A DNA stretch of 44,041 nt from Pseudomonas sp. NKUCC02_KPG (GTDB taxonomy: Bacteria; Pseudomonadota; Gammaproteobacteria; Pseudomonadales; Pseudomonadaceae): assembly GCF_019345465.1 (NCBI RefSeq), contig NZ_JAHKRC010000024.1:1-44041 (forward strand), read 5' to 3'. The notes under the pieces are model-generated. The model saw nothing but the letters and a program-made list of their open reading frames with translations, made no database searches and was not told where the DNA came from. Below, in pieces: positions 41,964-44,041 of the stretch; the first letter of the stretch is position 1, and each line of letters begins with the position of its first letter. Made by a program: the position numbers and the translations under genes.

Positions 41964-42668
41964 ATGCTCCCAGCGCCACTCAGAAAACCGAGCAATCCCG
42001 TGCATGTGCGTGTTCGTGCCTGGCGCGGACGGGTGGGGCTGGGCATGGTTGCCAGCTTGTCGGTACTGGCGGGCATGACCGACGCCATCGGCTTTCTGGC
42101 CACCGGTGATTTTGTTTCATTCATGAGCGGCAACACCACGCGCCTGGCGGTCGCCATAGGCGAGGGCGACGTGAGTCTGGTGGTGCGTCTGTTGTTTGCG
42201 GTGCTGGCGTTTATTGTCGGCAACGCCCTCGGGGTGTTGCTGGCGCGCTGGGGCGGGCGACGTGCATTGCCGTTGATGCTGGTGATCGCAGGCTTGTTGT
42301 GTACCGCGGCGTTGCTGCCGTTTGCCACGCAAGTGCCGGCGTTGCTGGCGGCCATTGTGGCGATGGGCATGCTCAATGCGGCGGTGGAGCAGGTTAACGG
42401 GCTACCGGTGGGCCTGACCTATGTGACCGGGGCGTTATCGCGTTTTGGCCGGGGGGTGGGCCGCTGGCTGCTGGGCGAGCGACGCAGCGGCTGGCGAGTG
42501 CAGCTGGTGCCCTGGACCGGGATGCTGCTGGGGGCGGTACTGGGGGCGCTGCTGGAAACACGGTTCGGGCTCAAGGCGATGCTGTTCAGTGCCGGTTTTG
42601 CCGCCGTGCTCGGGCTGCTGTCGTTGAGAATCCCGCGCCGCTGGCAACGCGATTACATGCCACGCTAA
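41964..42668 (+). CDS. YoaK-like (DUF1275) membrane protein
   Basis: 234 residues with six hydrophobic helices. The DUF1275 signature AGMTDAIGFLATGDFVSFMSGNTT (given here in part, about 33-56) and VNGLPVGLTYVTGALSRFGR are clear. Inner-membrane protein of unknown role. It stands where hutF is often found next to hutC in pseudomonads, but it is not hutF. The 259-bp region upstream (41705-41963) shows no further gene. Confidence 0.85.
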   Translation: MLPAPLRKPSNPVHVRVRAWRGRVGLGMVASLSVLAGMTDAIGFLATGDFVSFMSGNTTRLAVAIGEGDVSLVVRLLFAVLAFIVGNALGVLLARWGGRRALPLMLVIAGLLCTAALLPFATQVPALLAAIVAMGMLNAAVEQVNGLPVGLTYVTGALSRFGRGVGRWLLGERRSGWRVQLVPWTGMLLGAVLGALLETRFGLKAMLFSAGFAAVLGLLSLRIPRRWQRDYMPR

Positions 42669-42725
42669 ACGCCCGTTTTTCTTCGCTCACGCTGCGCGTA
42701 AACTGGCCCGGCGCATCAGGGGATG

Positions 42726-42764
42726 TTCTCGATCAGTTTGTGTGGCGCGCAAACTGATCGAGAA
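42726..42764. repeat. Perfect 15-bp inverted repeat upstream of hutC
   Basis: TTCTCGATCAGTTTG (42726-42740) and its exact complement (42750-42764) surround a 9-base loop. No T-run follows on either strand. It lies 57 bp after the YoaK-like gene and 38 bp before the hutC GTG, so it may be a terminator for the first, a leader hairpin for the second, or an operator. Confidence 0.6.
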
Positions 42765-42802
42765 TGCCCCCTGGCATGCCCAACCCGCCAACAGGAGTCG
42801 TT

Positions 42803-43555
42803 GTGTCCAAGCCAGTCGATGACAATTCATCCCTTGAGTCATTCTCCATTGAGAGTCCTGCGCCGCTGTATGCGCGCGTCAAACAGGCCATTGCGCAAAA
42901 AATCCGTTCGGGCGCCTGGCTGCCCAACTCCAAGCTGCCCTCCGAGAGTGAGTTGCTTACCCTGTTGGGCGTGAGTCGCATGACGATCAATCGCGCATTG
43001 CGTGAGCTGACCATCGAAGGGTTGCTGGTGCGCATGCAAGGGGTGGGGACATTTGTTGCCGTGCCCAAAGGCAATGCGGCGTTGTTCGAGATTCATAACA
43101 TTGCCCAGGAAATCGCCGACCGTGGCCACGTGCACCGCTGTGAAGTGATCGTGCTCGAAGAAGTCCCGGCCAAGGTCACGCCTGTGTTGCCATTTGCACT
43201 GGACGGTATCAAGCGGTTCTTCCATTCGGTGATGGTGCATTACGAAAACGATGTACCGGTGCAGATTGAAGAGCGCTACGTGAATGCCGAGATCGCACCT
43301 GAGTACCTGCAGCAGGATTTCACCCGTACCACGGCCTATGCCTACCTGATGAACCTCGCGCCATTGACCGGCGGTGAGCATGTGGTAGAGGCCATTCATG
43401 CCAAATCTGCAGAGTGTCGCCTGCTGCACGTCAAGCGAAACGAGCCTTGCCTGCTCATTCGCCGCCGCACGTGGGCGGCTCAAGGAATGGTGGGGTGTGC
43501 CCGCCTGGTGTACCCGGGCACGCGCTATCGCCTGCAAGGCCAGTGCGGCAACTGA
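42803..43555 (+). CDS. hutC: Histidine utilisation repressor HutC
   Basis: 250 residues from a GTG at 42803 with AGGAG five bases upstream (the frame opens at 42764). GntR-type winged HTH at about 20-88 (PLYARVKQAIAQKIRSGAWL, LGVSRMTINRALRELTIEGL) and UTRA effector domain about 105-245 with the HutC-typical FHSVMVHYENDVPVQIEERY and RLVYPGTRYRL. It represses hut genes and is released by urocanate. Next to it is hutU, with a TGTA-N2-TACA operator in the promoter. hutD, which often follows hutC, is absent. Confidence 0.92.
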   Translation: MSKPVDDNSSLESFSIESPAPLYARVKQAIAQKIRSGAWLPNSKLPSESELLTLLGVSRMTINRALRELTIEGLLVRMQGVGTFVAVPKGNAALFEIHNIAQEIADRGHVHRCEVIVLEEVPAKVTPVLPFALDGIKRFFHSVMVHYENDVPVQIEERYVNAEIAPEYLQQDFTRTTAYAYLMNLAPLTGGEHVVEAIHAKSAECRLLHVKRNEPCLLIRRRTWAAQGMVGCARLVYPGTRYRLQGQCGN

Positions 43556-43572
43556 GGGGTCGCTGATAGCGG

Positions 43573-43616
43573 GTAACGATGTGTTACTCGCGTTACTTTT
43601 GGTGCATTTTTGTTAC
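43573..43616 (+). promoter_or_regulatory. Cluster of GTTAC/GTAAC half-sites, possible CbrB/NtrC upstream activating region
   Basis: GTAAC at 43573-43577 and GTTAC at 43583-43587, 43592-43596 and 43612-43616, about 155-200 bp before the sigma-54 site. This is a normal distance for activators that loop to a sigma-54 promoter; CbrB and NtrC are known to activate hut in P. fluorescens. Assignment to CbrB is from memory of its GTTAC-rich sites and not proven. Confidence 0.4.
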
Positions 43617-43770
43617 CTTCCCGCCTGTTGATGCACAAAGTTGCGGCAACTTGATGCAGATTTTTCGTGCGACATATTCTTTTCGCAAAAATTAAAAATT
43701 TTTTAACTATCTGATTTATAACATTTTTACATAGAAAAAACAGGCCATTGGCGCATTGCCGCTTGTGTGT

Positions 43771-43786
43771 TGGCCCTTCGCTTGCA
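43771..43786 (+). promoter_or_regulatory. Sigma-54 promoter of hutU
   Basis: TGGCCC-TTCGC-TTGCA matches the sigma-54 -24/-12 consensus (TGGCAC-N5-TTGCA) with one change and exact GG-GC spacing. Expected start is near 43797. Sigma-54 dependence of hutU is known in P. fluorescens SBW25. Confidence 0.75.
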
Positions 43787-43792
43787 TTCACT

Positions 43793-43802
43793 TGTACATA
43801 CA
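43793..43802 (+). promoter_or_regulatory. hutC: HutC operator
   Basis: TGTACATACA fits TGTA-N2-TACA, the recognised HutC binding core. It overlaps the predicted transcription start, so binding would block initiation by the sigma-54 holoenzyme. Confidence 0.65.
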
Positions 43803-43871
43803 GGCTGGTATAAGTGCGCACCTGTCGCACTGCACCGTATGACGTTGATGCTTTTTTATGAGGGACTGCCC

Positions 43872-44041
43872 ATGACAACTGCCCATGACCGTCACCGTGA
43901 AGGTGAAATCCGCGCCGCCCGTGGCACCCGGCTCACTGCTAAAAGCTGGATGACCGAAGCGCCGCTGCGGATGTTGATGAACAACCTCGACCCGCAAGTG
44001 GCCGAGAACCCGACCGAGCTGGTGGTGTATGGCGGTATTGG
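43872..44041 (+). CDS. hutU: Urocanate hydratase, N-terminal part (runs off the window)
   Basis: The first 56 codons: EIRAARGTRLTAKSWMTEAP, LRMLMNNLDPQVAENP, then LVVYGGIG, the invariant opening of urocanase ending in its glycine-rich NAD+ site. It converts urocanate to imidazolone propionate, step two of histidine degradation. GAGGGA lies six bases before the ATG. The gene continues beyond the window. Confidence 0.95.
   Translation, partial: MTTAHDRHREGEIRAARGTRLTAKSWMTEAPLRMLMNNLDPQVAENPTELVVYGGI

Noticed and set aside
1..44041. tRNA, rRNA, riboswitch or prophage genes
   Set aside because: I looked for cloverleaf-like ends, rRNA stretches and phage or transposase proteins and recognised none; small regulatory RNAs in the gaps cannot be excluded by eye.

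Overview
The window looks like a chromosomal segment of a Pseudomonas from the P. fluorescens lineage. It is GC-rich and most genes are densely packed in short operons. It carries two families of pseudomonad REP elements and ends in a hut (histidine utilisation) locus with a sigma-54-type promoter. I see no rRNA, tRNA, CRISPR array, transposase or integrase, so most of it is core or soft-core genome, with one small accessory block (about 5.9-8.9 kb).

Layout. 0-5 kb: a UPF0149-type protein, two small unknowns, and a PLP-dependent threonine-dehydratase-like enzyme with a GNAT acetyltransferase, divergent from a MocR regulator; a duplicated REP array follows. 5-9 kb: a small unknown, a lipoprotein, a RES/Xre toxin-antitoxin pair and a single-chain DUF262/DUF1524 (GmrSD-like) protein. 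9-15.3 kb: DUF1615 lipoprotein and FKBP isomerase, then a Fur-box-preceded FepA-type siderophore receptor followed by the DUF3649-PepSY-DUF3325 membrane cassette. 15.3-18 kb: REP array and a polar amino acid ABC importer (binding protein and two permeases). 18-20 kb: DMT exporter divergent from a LysR regulator. 20-26 kb: yejE, yejB and yejA peptide importer genes downstream of a two-component system. 26-34 kb: MATE efflux pump, LuxR-type regulator, an SDR remnant and an SDR gene, AraC regulator, and a SulP transporter with a beta-carbonic anhydrase. 34-35 kb: a gene-free composite repeat. 35-39 kb: IclR regulator divergent from an amino-acid binding protein, permease and FAD oxidoreductase. 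39-42.7 kb: lipoprotein, LysR regulator divergent from a DMT transporter, histidine phosphatase and a YoaK-like membrane protein. 42.8-44 kb: hutC and the start of hutU.

How the parts work together. The theme is uptake and catabolism of amino acids, peptides and iron-siderophores, with local regulators (MocR, LysR, IclR, HutC, a two-component pair) next to their likely targets; several have visible candidate operators. All three ABC importer loci lack an adjacent ATP-binding subunit gene, most strikingly yejABE without yejF. The hut locus has hutC directly before hutU, with no room for hutD. I see no clearly new multi-gene system. The best leads are the ATPase-less importers, two matching ATTCC-N5-GGAAT palindromes, the RES/Xre-DUF262 block, and the gene-free repeat at 34.4-35 kb.
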